33,767 nt of DNA from Candidatus Poribacteria bacterium (GTDB lineage Bacteria > Poribacteria > WGA-4E > WGA-3G): contig VYCT01000195.1 of NCBI GenBank assembly GCA_009843785.1, forward strand, positions 1 through 33,767, read 5' to 3'. The translations under genes and the position numbers were made by a program. The stretch's first letter is position 1, and each line of letters opens with the position of its first letter. This document shows positions 1-8,737 of the stretch, piece by piece. The notes beneath the pieces are model-generated. The model saw only the letters and a list, made by a program, of their open reading frames with translations. It was not told the origin of the DNA and did no database searches.

Positions 1-69
1 TCCTTATATAATCTGAGGTGACTCTAATTATAAATTATAAACAACCAGATTTCACTGGAGGTGGAAACT

Positions 70-375
70 ATGTTTATGCGGAAACTCAAAACCGGGCTTC
101 GGTTGCTTGGCACTTTCCTTCTGAGGATTTTGTTAGGAATTGTGGCTGCGTACTTATGGATCACCGGACTGGCTTTCATGGGGCGCGCTACAGTCGGTAG
201 GCTCTCTGACCGTTATATGGATGGTCGCTATGATGGATTGAGGGATACAGTGTTCGACATTATTAATCCTATCGCGTGGTATGGCGGTTGGGTATTAGTA
301 GGTATAGCCATTATCTGGGGTTTTTCACAAGGCAGGTTAAATATTCGGAGATGGTTAAGGAAACAGCATGCTTAA
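70..375 (+). CDS. Small two-TM membrane protein, unknown function
   Basis: I do not recognise a family. The protein is about 101 aa, with a basic N-terminus (MFMRKLKTG), a hydrophobic segment at about residues 12-35, a short polar stretch rich in Arg/Asp, a second hydrophobic segment at about 70-86 and a basic tail (RRWLRKQHA). It is probably an inner-membrane protein. An in-frame GTG lies at 61, but the ATG at 70 is preferred because GGAGGTGG (57-64) is then a correctly spaced ribosome binding site. It ends 36 bp before the sigma-factor/propeller gene on the same strand, so the two are probably co-transcribed. A role beside that membrane-tethered regulator is possible but is inference from position only. 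Confidence 0.6.
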   Translation: MFMRKLKTGLRLLGTFLLRILLGIVAAYLWITGLAFMGRATVGRLSDRYMDGRYDGLRDTVFDIINPIAWYGGWVLVGIAIIWGFSQGRLNIRRWLRKQHA

Positions 376-411
376 ACGGTTTCAATTCTACTCACCAAAT
401 GGAGAATCCTG

Positions 412-3400
412 ATGGTAGAAAACGATGTTCAACTGATTCGCAGAATCTTATCAGGCGACGACGCAGCATTTAGTGTTTTGGTCCAGAAATACCAAAAGAA
501 CGTTCACGCGCTTGTGTGGCGGAAGATTGGGGATTTCCATATTGCTGAAGAGATTACGCAAGACACCTTCCTCCGAGTCTACAAAAGCCTCGCTACGCTT
601 AAAAATCCCAACCTGTTTGCTGGGTGGCTTTATGTCATCGCAAATCGGCTTTGCATTAATTGGAGCCAAAAAAACGGCCCGGCGATGCAATCCTTAGAAA
701 ACACACCGATGGAAGAGATAGAGCGATCTTCCTATGCGCATTATCTATCAGAACAACGCGAGGTAAAAGCCGCCGATCATCACGGCGAAACCGTCCAAAA
801 ACTGCTTCAGAAATTGCCGGAGAGTGAACGCACAGTAGTGACATTGTACTATCTCGGTGAAATGACAGCGAAGGAGATTGGCAATTTCTTAGGGGTGTCA
901 GTGAACACGATTAAGAGTCGGATTCGCCGGGCGAAAAAGCGTTTGCAGAACGAAGAAGAACTCTTAATTAGCAAAACGCTTGGGAGTGTTCAATTACCTG
1001 TCAACCTAACCGAGCGCATCATGCAAGAAGTTGCCAACATAAAACAGACATCCGCTCCGGTTGCGAAACCGTTGCTACCGTGGGCGGCGTTTGGTGCAGC
1101 TGCAGTTTTGGTGATATTGCTTCTCGGTGTCAGCAATCAATACCTCGCCCGTTTCCAGAAACCGTATAGTTTTGAGGCACAATCTGAACCTACGATTGAA
1201 ATTGTTGATGCACCTATGACGCTTGAGATTGACGCGAAACCGGCTGTGCGAAATCAGGCTGGACGTGCTTTTATCCCTAATGAAAATGAGGGGAACGGTT
1301 TACAAACTTCTGAAACAGTCTCACCAACCGATACGCTGGAAATTTCTCCTAAGTTTTCGACTTCACAATGGACTCAGGCAGATGGGCCTCAAGGCGGTAC
1401 CGCCCTTGACATCTTCGCTACACCTGAAAAGACCCTTTATGCCGTTACACCTTCAGGTATCTACAGATCGACAGCAGATGAGACTGCGTGGACGCTCACT
1501 GACACCAGTGTTCCAATTGGTGCATCACGAATGCCTATGGCAGCGTCCGAGGAGACTCTCTATATTGTCTCTGCTGATGCAGTGTTTACTTCAACCGATG
1601 CTGGCGGGACATGGAACGTGCTTTGCCCTCGCCCCAAAGGACATGCTATTGGGTTGATAATAGTAGATGAAACGCAAGGGCACAGTTCACAAACACATCC
1701 AGCAATGTATCTCGCCCTTAAAAATAAAGGTGTTTTCCGCTCTACCGATGCTGGTGCACAATGGACACTTCTTAACGATGGATTGACAGACAAAAGCGTT
1801 TCGGCAGTGGCTGCAATCGGGAACACGGTGTTTGCTGGAACAAGCAGCGGACTCTATCGCCTCACTTCAGGGGCTTGGGAACAATTATCTGTTGCTGCCT
1901 CCGAAGTTATTCATTCTTTAGTGGCACATGAAAACAACCTCTATATCGTGACGGGGCACGATCTTTTTACCTTCGGACTGCTTGAATCAAGGTTAAAGGA
2001 TGCGGGGCAAATAGTGCGCGGTTACAACGCGAGTTCAAGTAGAATTTTCTATTCGACCGATTTGGGAGCGTCGTGGACTGAGATAACACCGAAAAATAAG
2101 TCTCCGTTTGTGAGAACACCAATGGGTATGCAGCTTATAGTTGCCGGTGAGACACTCTTACTGTTGGGTGTTGCTGAATTGCGTTCAACGGATGGCGGGC
2201 AAACTTGGACAGACCTCGGATTCGATAGAAATCTATTTACGTTGGGCAACTTTTCAACTGTAGCGATAGATGAGCATACGTTTTACAACGTTAGTGCCTC
2301 CGGTGTCTATCGAACAACCGATGGTGGTGAATCGTGGCAACCCTTTATGAACGGAATGGCAGGGACCAGAATGCAGGATTTAGTGGCGTTCAATGACAGA
2401 CTCTACATGCACACCGGCAGCGATGTTTTCCAATCAACCGATGTGGGCACATCGTGGAAAAACGTTCCGATTAATTCTGGTGGGGTCACGCTTCAATCGG
2501 TAAAAGCAAAACAACCTCAAAGCAACTTCTCGCTCGATTCAAGATTGATAGTTGCGGACAACACTCTCTATGGAATTATACCCGATGAAGATGACCTACG
2601 CGTTTTTCATTTGTCTCTCAATAGCGATATGTTCGTCCCTGTTCATAGGATTCCCTCTTTCGCGAGGCGATCATCTGCCTTTAATGTGTTCACAGGAAAA
2701 GGATTAGCCTTTGAGGTATGGACCAGCGTTGAAGAGGTAGAACCGGTTCACTCGTCCGATGGTCACCAAGAAAACGATAGTGTACCTGTCACGTTGTATT
2801 TTAAGAAAAAACATTGGGGCGCTGGCGGGTTCGCTGTCAGCGGTGAGACGTTCTACATGGAGTGCCAGCGAAGGCTTTTCAGATGGGAACCGGGCAGCGC
2901 CGAATGGAAAAACACCGGATTGATTGATACGACCGAGCAGCTTGACAACACATCCGATCATGGGTTCAAATTAGCCGCTTCAGCAAAAACCGTCTATGTG
3001 GGCAAACGCGACGGTAAACTCTTTCAGTCGCTTGATGCTGGAGACAGTTGGAAAAATATCACGTCAAGTCTACCACTTCATTTTACCCGTTTCAACGAAA
3101 TCGTGTTCGTAGGTGCAACGGTTTACGTCGCAACTGATATGGGGGTCTTATCCTCACAAAATGGAGAACATTGGCGCATAATAACAGATAGAATAGGTGC
3201 CTGTCCCATCATAGACAGATTCGCTGTAGATGACACTACAGTTTACGGTGCCGCGGATACCGGTATCTATCGCTTGGAAGGTGAATGGCAACAGATTTCT
3301 CCAGAAGCCCCGGGTAAAGTCGTATCTCTCATCGTTAGCAATGACAGACTTTATATTGCTACCGAACAGCGCGGCCTATTTCACATCTCGCTCGAAACAG

Positions 3401-3426
3401 AAGCGTGGGTAGGCGTGATGAAATAA
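412..3426 (+). CDS. ECF sigma-70 factor fused through a TM helix to an Asp-box (BNR-like) beta-propeller
   Basis: The 1004-aa protein has three parts. Residues about 18-86 are an ECF region 2 (AEEITQDTFLRVYKSL, then FAGWLYVIANRL). Residues about 127-178 are region 4 with a helix-turn-helix (AKEIGNFLGVSVNTIKSR). A hydrophobic segment at about 222-242 follows, then a low-complexity linker to about 315. The remaining roughly 680 residues hold repeated Asp-box motifs: STDAGGTW (394), STDAGAQW (444), STDLGASW (548), STDGGQTW (592), TTDGGESW (635), STDVGTSW (675) and SLDAGDSW further on, typical of sialidase/sortilin/YCF48-like propellers. The start ATG has GGAG at 401-404. If the TM is used, the sigma domain is cytoplasmic and the propeller periplasmic, which would suit direct sensing without a separate anti-sigma factor; that mechanism is inference. 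ECF factors are normally about 180-200 aa, so this is a fusion. No frameshift was seen. Confidence 0.88.
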   Translation: MVENDVQLIRRILSGDDAAFSVLVQKYQKNVHALVWRKIGDFHIAEEITQDTFLRVYKSLATLKNPNLFAGWLYVIANRLCINWSQKNGPAMQSLENTPMEEIERSSYAHYLSEQREVKAADHHGETVQKLLQKLPESERTVVTLYYLGEMTAKEIGNFLGVSVNTIKSRIRRAKKRLQNEEELLISKTLGSVQLPVNLTERIMQEVANIKQTSAPVAKPLLPWAAFGAAAVLVILLLGVSNQYLARFQKPYSFEAQSEPTIEIVDAPMTLEIDAKPAVRNQAGRAFIPNENEGNGLQTSETVSPTDTLEISPKFSTSQWTQADGPQGGTALDIFATPEKTLYAVTPSGIYRSTADETAWTLTDTSVPIGASRMPMAASEETLYIVSADAVFTSTDAGGTWNVLCPRPKGHAIGLIIVDETQGHSSQTHPAMYLALKNKGVFRSTDAGAQWTLLNDGLTDKSVSAVAAIGNTVFAGTSSGLYRLTSGAWEQLSVAASEVIHSLVAHENNLYIVTGHDLFTFGLLESRLKDAGQIVRGYNASSSRIFYSTDLGASWTEITPKNKSPFVRTPMGMQLIVAGETLLLLGVAELRSTDGGQTWTDLGFDRNLFTLGNFSTVAIDEHTFYNVSASGVYRTTDGGESWQPFMNGMAGTRMQDLVAFNDRLYMHTGSDVFQSTDVGTSWKNVPINSGGVTLQSVKAKQPQSNFSLDSRLIVADNTLYGIIPDEDDLRVFHLSLNSDMFVPVHRIPSFARRSSAFNVFTGKGLAFEVWTSVEEVEPVHSSDGHQENDSVPVTLYFKKKHWGAGGFAVSGETFYMECQRRLFRWEPGSAEWKNTGLIDTTEQLDNTSDHGFKLAASAKTVYVGKRDGKLFQSLDAGDSWKNITSSLPLHFTRFNEIVFVGATVYVATDMGVLSSQNGEHWRIITDRIGACPIIDRFAVDDTTVYGAADTGIYRLEGEWQQISPEAPGKVVSLIVSNDRLYIATEQRGLFHISLETEAWVGVMK

Positions 3427-3456
3427 CCTCCACTTTTACAAGTAAAAGGTGAAACT

Positions 3457-4267
3457 ATGAAAGTTTTAGGCATCTCACTTCTCATCGTCCTACTTGTCCT
3501 CCCGCTCGCTTTCGCGGCAGAAGACAAACAGACTTCTGATGTTACCAGTCTTTACCACTTCGCCAATATCTTGGGCGTTCAGGTGTCATTGGAGCAAATC
3601 GAAAACACGCTCATTGAGAAAACTGACGGGCATCGTGTCGCCGATTTTGCGAATCTTATTGCCGCTGCCAAGGAAATCGGACTTGAATTGCAAGCACACA
3701 ATCTCACTTATGAGGAACTGCAAAAATTTAAAACGCCGGTTATTGCTTATCCCAAGACTGCATTTGAAGACGAAAATCGCGCAAAAGCAGATGCTACTCC
3801 TCCGTAACGATAACATCGTTTATCCGTGGCGCGCTGCCGACATTGAGCTGAATTTTGATCTGGAACAGATGCCCAAAGGACGATTTCATGAGAAACTCAT
3901 AGTTGAATACATTGACCACAAAGGCGAAATAAGGACCATCAAGTTACCGATATCGGGGGACGGAAGTCAAGCCTATACACTCGCGCCCGAACGTTTTTTC
4001 TTCGGACAAATTAATTCCGCTGGAAAAAATACGAAAGTGTTAGTGCTTAGCAATCACACGAATATCGAACTCAAGATCGAAAAAGCCGAAGCCGATATTG
4101 GAACAATTGCGGTAAAACGACAAGAGAACAGTAACAACTATCAATTGACGTTAACGTTGCCATCAGTTTTAACGAAGGGTGTTCTGAAAGGCGAAGTTCG
4201 GCTTCGGACGAGCCATCCGAAGATGCAACTTATCAAGATTCCGATTTTTGCTTTCGTCACAAAGTAG
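3457..4267 (+). pseudogene. Frameshifted, internally deleted C39-peptidase-like/DUF1573-like secreted protein
   Basis: Two overlapping frames together look like one gene. Frame 1 (3457-3807) begins with a signal peptide (MKVLGISLLIVLLVLPLAFA). It continues with a C39-like fold segment (SLYHFANILGVQVSLEQIE, then a KTPVIAY strand) in which the usual CGP catalytic cysteine motif is absent. It then runs into TPP-stop. From about 3806 onwards the sensible reading is frame 2, ending at 4267 (PWRAADIELNFDLEQ, then LKIEKAEADIG and a beta-rich tail), which resembles the end of one DUF1573/Ig-like repeat and a second repeat. Both the C39 His region and the CGC signature of DUF1573 are missing, so an internal deletion plus a frame change best explains it. 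The RBS AAGGTGA is at 3446-3452. A sequencing error would explain the frame change but not the missing core motifs. The family assignment is moderate. Confidence 0.6.
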
Positions 4268-4321
4268 GAACGTTCATACCCGAACACCCGAACACTCTGA
4301 CAATAGATAAGGAGCAATACC

Positions 4322-5953
4322 ATGCAATATCTCAGAGATCCATTTCTAATAATTCTAATTGGTATTTTAATGACTCCAATCATGTTGTTCGCAGCACCAC
4401 ACGAGCCATCCCCTGCTGGTGGGGGTTGGCTTGAGCTGAACCCTAAACTCGGGCTAACCCAAACCGATGCGCCTTGGTTCTCGGAACTGACCGGCGAACT
4501 CACAATTGAAGCGTGGATCTACGTAGACGAAACGTTACCCAAGCAAATCACCTTTTCATTCGTTGGTCAAACAGACCGATTCAGCTGCTTTATGTTTGGG
4601 ATACCTGCGGACGAAGATAGAGATAATATTATGGATACTCGGATTGGTGTCTTTTCCAACGGAACTAAAGAACCCTCATATGTGTCGAAGATGGAAAGTC
4701 TGCCGATACGTCAGTGGGTGCATTATGTAGCAACGATCGACCGAGGTGCTGCTATCGGCAGCGACGGTCTTATTAGAGGAGGATGGGAGGGGAGCGAACT
4801 GCCAGTGCCAATTGAGAACCGTCTCGTGCTTGGCGGGACACCAACTTTGACGAAAGTGCCAATGCCGGACAAAATGCGTTTCGCTGCAGGTGTCTATATT
4901 GATGAGTTGCGAATCAGCAGCGTCGTCCGGTATAAAGGCAACTACGACGTACCGACACATGCGTTCACTGCAGATACGGATACCATAGGACTCTATCATT
5001 TTGATGAAGGGTCAGATCAGCACTATGAAGATAGTTCAAAATCCAAGATTCCATTAATCCGAAGTGAGATAGCTCCTGAGGTGCTTGCTGAAAATGAAGC
5101 AGCGACAGCCTCGCCCGTGCTGCCAAAAAGTGAAGAAGAGCTGCTTCAGCTTATCCGTGAAGGAGTCGCTTATTACGATGCGCTGCTTAAAAGCGGACGT
5201 GTTGACTTTCTTCGGGAGACTACCAGTGTTGCGTCTGCTGGGAACCCTATGGGACGTGCCCCCAGCGGCACATGGAAAGGAACTTTCGAGTTTTCAGGTC
5301 GTAAAATGAGATGCGTTGTGACACGAGATGCTGTCCAGCATGACCCTGATCGGAAACATCTAATTAAAGGGACAGAGCAGTACGCGTATGATGGCGAAAC
5401 ATTTGAGAGACTTCGGGAAACATTCAACGATATGAGTCTAAGTCGCAGAAGCGAAATCGTCGATGACCCCTCTGATGATCCACGCTTCTGGGGATGGAAT
5501 CTCAGTGGTCAAGATAAGTCTCTCGTAATGCTTATTGATGGACTTGATGTCGAAAGTATTAAAGAGGTGCGTCTCAACGACAGTGATGTCTATCACATCA
5601 AAGGAGATATGCTGGGTACCACTATAGAATTGTGGCTGAACCCAAAGAAAAGTTACCGCCCCGAACGCTTTAAGGTTTCCAATCCTATGCTTTCGATGAC
5701 AAAGGATTTCAAGTTCAAAGAGGTCGCACCTGATCTCTGGTTCCCGGAATCTGCCAAATGGGTTAACAGTGTAACTGATATGAAGACCGGCACGAAAACT
5801 GATGCTTCGACCACGACCGTGCAATTCACAAACATCCGGATTAACGAACCTATTCCTGAATCCCGGTTCTCTATTAAGCCACCTCCTGGGACGAGAGGGT
5901 ATGACATGCGTACCCGAGAAAACTTTGAAGTTCCGGAGGAGAACAACAAATGA
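4322..5953 (+). CDS. Secreted LamG-domain protein with possible LolA/LolB-like C-terminal domain
   Basis: The 543-aa protein has a signal peptide at residues 1-25 (ending MLFAA). A concanavalin A-like LamG_3 domain spans about 30-235: TIEAWIYVDE, WVHYVATIDRG, YIDELRISSVVRY and the terminal GLYHFDEGS, all typical of this fold. After a Glu-rich linker, residues about 265-535 form a beta-rich region (GTWKGTFEFSGRKMRCVV, YAYDGETFERLRETF, LWFPESAKW) that resembles outer-membrane lipoprotein-sorting (LolA-like) folds. That second assignment is tentative. The start ATG is preceded by AAGGAG at 4309-4314. It lies 54 bp after the pseudogene and is the last gene of the first plus-strand cluster. No lipobox cysteine is visible, so it is probably periplasmic or secreted, binding carbohydrate or peptidoglycan-like ligands if LamG is functional. 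Confidence 0.75.
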   Translation: MQYLRDPFLIILIGILMTPIMLFAAPHEPSPAGGGWLELNPKLGLTQTDAPWFSELTGELTIEAWIYVDETLPKQITFSFVGQTDRFSCFMFGIPADEDRDNIMDTRIGVFSNGTKEPSYVSKMESLPIRQWVHYVATIDRGAAIGSDGLIRGGWEGSELPVPIENRLVLGGTPTLTKVPMPDKMRFAAGVYIDELRISSVVRYKGNYDVPTHAFTADTDTIGLYHFDEGSDQHYEDSSKSKIPLIRSEIAPEVLAENEAATASPVLPKSEEELLQLIREGVAYYDALLKSGRVDFLRETTSVASAGNPMGRAPSGTWKGTFEFSGRKMRCVVTRDAVQHDPDRKHLIKGTEQYAYDGETFERLRETFNDMSLSRRSEIVDDPSDDPRFWGWNLSGQDKSLVMLIDGLDVESIKEVRLNDSDVYHIKGDMLGTTIELWLNPKKSYRPERFKVSNPMLSMTKDFKFKEVAPDLWFPESAKWVNSVTDMKTGTKTDASTTTVQFTNIRINEPIPESRFSIKPPPGTRGYDMRTRENFEVPEENNK

Positions 5954-6047
5954 TACGTTTCAGACGCGCAAAGCGTTGCGCATGAACCACATGTTTCAGA
6001 ACTGTTCCTACCGGCAAAGGGAAAATTGAGGGACCTTGCAAAATATT

Positions 6048-6077
6048 TTGACAAATCCAAAGTTTTTGTGGTAATAT
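6048..6077 (+). promoter_or_regulatory. Sigma70-type promoter for recJ-rel
   Basis: A perfect -35 TTGACA (6048-6053) is followed by an 18-bp spacer and a -10 TAATAT (6072-6077). It lies about 78 bp upstream of the recJ start in a gap between the LamG gene and recJ. It is the best promoter match in that gap, so recJ and the overlapping rel probably start here. Confidence 0.7.
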
Positions 6078-6154
6078 GTCAAGAGTCGTAAATTATTACT
6101 TGCAGTCTGTATGCTGCAAAGCATCAATTCCCGTTTCAACACCTGTAGGAACAC

Positions 6155-8737
6155 ATGAAAAAACCCACCCGCAAGAAGTGGCAGTTTAGCAATTCAGATA
6201 TTGACAGCAGTTTGACATTGGCATCCGAAGCGGGTGTCTCGCCGTTCGCTGCGCAGCTGCTAATCAATCGAGGCATAAAAACCGCTGCCGAAGCGCGCGC
6301 CTATCTCTACCCGACTTTTGATGAACTCCACTCGCCTTTTAAATTAGCCGATATGGACAAAGCCGTGGAACGGATACACACGGCGATCTCACGTGGTGAG
6401 AAAATCTGTGTCTATGGCGATTATGATATCGATGGCACCACCGCAACCGCACTATTGCTCCACACGTTCCGACAGATGGATGTCCCCGCCGACTACTATA
6501 TCCCAAATCGATTTGATGAAGGCTACGGACTCAGTGAAGATACCATTAAAAAGATCCACAGAGAAAACAAGGCAAAATTGATAATTACTGTAGACTGTGG
6601 CATCAACTCGGTTAATGAGGTAGCATTAGCCAACCAACTCGGCATGGAGGTCATTATCACCGACCACCACCAGCCAGAAGCAGAACAGCCCGCAGCGCAC
6701 GCATTAATTTCTCCTAAGGTGCCAGGGAATGAATACCCTTATACCGAACTTGCAGGTGTCGGCTTAGCCTTCAAATTGGCACAGGGGTTGATAGAAGATA
6801 ATAGAGCGTTTCTTGAGTCCCTCCTCGACCTGGTTGCATTGGGCACCGTTGGAGACTTGGCATCGCTCACTGGAGAGAATCGCATTTTGAGCCGTTTAGG
6901 ATTAGTAGAACTTGACAAACGCGAACGTCCTGGCATTCATGCTTTATGCGAAGCAGCGGGTCATAAAATTGATACGCCGCTCGACGGATACGCACTCTCT
7001 TTTAAATTAGGGCCCCGAATCAACGCTGCGGGAAGAATGGATACCGCCCACAAAGTGGTTGAACTGCTTACCACCGACGCTGAGGATGTTGCAACCCGGA
7101 TCGCATCCCAACTCAATCAGACAAATCGGGATCGACAAGATTTGGAAAAACAGATTCAAGACCAAGCAGTGGAGATCATTAAAAAAGAGGTTGCTGATGA
7201 CACCATAGGGATTGTTGTTGCCAGTGACAAGTGGGACGGAAAGGCACAAGGTGTCGTCGGGATCGTCGCCGGACGTTTGAAGGAAACCTACTATAAGCCT
7301 GCCATTGTCCTTGCAATTAACGGCGATAAAGCGACTGGATCCGGACGTTGTATTGAAGGCATGAACCTCGCGAATAGCCTTGTCGCCTGCACAGCGTTAC
7401 TCGTGAAACACGGTGGACACGCAGCCGCTGCTGGGTTAACGATCGAAACCAGAAATATTCCCAAATTCAAAGACGCTTTCAATGAATACGCTTCTAAACA
7501 TCTGACAGCGGAGGCACTGCAACCGAAGCTGGACCTTGAATTTGAAACGCATCTTTCGCTTTTGACGTTAGACTCCCTAAAGGAACTTGAGAAATTTGAA
7601 CCCTTTGGACAGAAGAATCCATCGCCGCTTTTTGGCAAAAGACGCGTCAAAGTTGTTGAGGGTACGCCCCGAACAATGGGGCAGGATGGCAGCCACCTGA
7701 AAATGTTCGTCAGCGACACTGGGGTGAAACACTGTGCAATCGCCTGGGGTGCTGGCGACAAACTCGTCACTTTCAATCGTCCCAATGTCTCACTGGATGT
7801 CGCTTTTTCACCACAGATCAACGAGTGGCAGGGCACCCAATCTGTACAACTTATCCTTAGAGATTGGGAGGTGCATGCTGAAGGCAGGGACATGAACTGG
7901 GATGTTTTTCCCAGACTTACTGATGAATCTTCCGTAAAGATTGCCGACAGGCGCAACACGAAAAAAAAGAATTATCTTTTAAAGTTGCTTGAGCGAGAAG
8001 AATCTTGTATAATTTATGTACGAGATGAAGAAATGCTGGACTTTTTGCTTACAAAGCTTCTACCGGAGAGCCTTGAGGGTATCGCGGCGCACGATAAGAC
8101 AACATCCGGTGAAGCGGAAGCAGCGTTGTTGAAGCAGTTGGCGCGTGGCGAACTCAGGACAATCGCCTCAAGTAGCAGTTTATCAAGCCATGAAGCGTTT
8201 CCGTTCGTGAAGCACGTTGTCTTTTGCCATCTCACGCCGAGTCCAGACCTCTTTTTCAAACGATGCGCGCCTGCTTTCGCAACGCAAGAGACCTCTTGCC
8301 TGCATCTCATCTACGGCGATACAGATGGGACAGAGATGCGGGATTGGGTCAGTAAAAAATATCCTGAGAAAGCCGAATTACAGCGATTGTACGGGGGCAT
8401 CCGTAAAGCCATCGAGTCCAACGGCGCGGCGGGATATGCTGAAGCGGCAATCCTGAATGGCACGCTCGGAACACCCTTGACAGTTGAAACCGGACTCACG
8501 ATCTTTGAAGAATTGGAGTTTATTGAGCGGTATGGGGAATCAGGACACAGACTTGTGAAACTCCGTCCTGCTCAGAAGAGTGATTTATCCCGTTCACCAA
8601 CTTACTTGAGAGGGGAATGGATTAAGCAGACGAGTCCCTCTTTTATTGAGTTTCAGTTGAAAGAGAACATTGAATCTATGTGGGAGCGTGTAGAAAATGA
8701 GTGTCAAATCGCTAATACGCCAGATTCAGACATATAA
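6155..8737 (+). CDS. recJ: Single-stranded-DNA-specific exonuclease RecJ
   Basis: RecJ degrades single-stranded DNA 5'-3' in recombination and mismatch/base-excision repair. The DHH phosphoesterase motifs are visible: GDYDIDG (D89, D91, D93), VDCGIN (D147), DHH (170-172), then GPRINAAGRMDTA and the DHHA1 motif GGHAAAAG at about 420. An OB-like region follows (about 460-570). At 860 aa it is longer than E. coli RecJ (577 aa) and has a C-terminal extension of about 270 residues like the RecJ_C region of Firmicutes-type RecJ. All metal-binding residues I can check are present. The start has AGGA at 6147-6150 and fits the N-terminus of the family. The last 41 bp overlap the start of rel. Confidence 0.95.
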   Translation: MKKPTRKKWQFSNSDIDSSLTLASEAGVSPFAAQLLINRGIKTAAEARAYLYPTFDELHSPFKLADMDKAVERIHTAISRGEKICVYGDYDIDGTTATALLLHTFRQMDVPADYYIPNRFDEGYGLSEDTIKKIHRENKAKLIITVDCGINSVNEVALANQLGMEVIITDHHQPEAEQPAAHALISPKVPGNEYPYTELAGVGLAFKLAQGLIEDNRAFLESLLDLVALGTVGDLASLTGENRILSRLGLVELDKRERPGIHALCEAAGHKIDTPLDGYALSFKLGPRINAAGRMDTAHKVVELLTTDAEDVATRIASQLNQTNRDRQDLEKQIQDQAVEIIKKEVADDTIGIVVASDKWDGKAQGVVGIVAGRLKETYYKPAIVLAINGDKATGSGRCIEGMNLANSLVACTALLVKHGGHAAAAGLTIETRNIPKFKDAFNEYASKHLTAEALQPKLDLEFETHLSLLTLDSLKELEKFEPFGQKNPSPLFGKRRVKVVEGTPRTMGQDGSHLKMFVSDTGVKHCAIAWGAGDKLVTFNRPNVSLDVAFSPQINEWQGTQSVQLILRDWEVHAEGRDMNWDVFPRLTDESSVKIADRRNTKKKNYLLKLLEREESCIIYVRDEEMLDFLLTKLLPESLEGIAAHDKTTSGEAEAALLKQLARGELRTIASSSSLSSHEAFPFVKHVVFCHLTPSPDLFFKRCAPAFATQETSCLHLIYGDTDGTEMRDWVSKKYPEKAELQRLYGGIRKAIESNGAAGYAEAAILNGTLGTPLTVETGLTIFEELEFIERYGESGHRLVKLRPAQKSDLSRSPTYLRGEWIKQTSPSFIEFQLKENIESMWERVENECQIANTPDSDI

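Noticed and set aside
7-12. TATAAT near the left edge as promoter of the first gene
   Set aside because: The -35 region would lie outside or at the edge of the window, so it cannot be judged.
3494-3800. The first part of the second-frame ORF as real coding sequence
   Set aside because: Its protein there is Lys/Arg/Ser-rich nonsense, while the other frame gives a clean signal peptide and C39-like fold. Only the part after about 3806 is sensible.
7291-7959. A 222-aa minus-strand open frame inside recJ
   Set aside because: It is Ser/Pro-rich with no domain, lies opposite a well-conserved recJ region and has no RBS.
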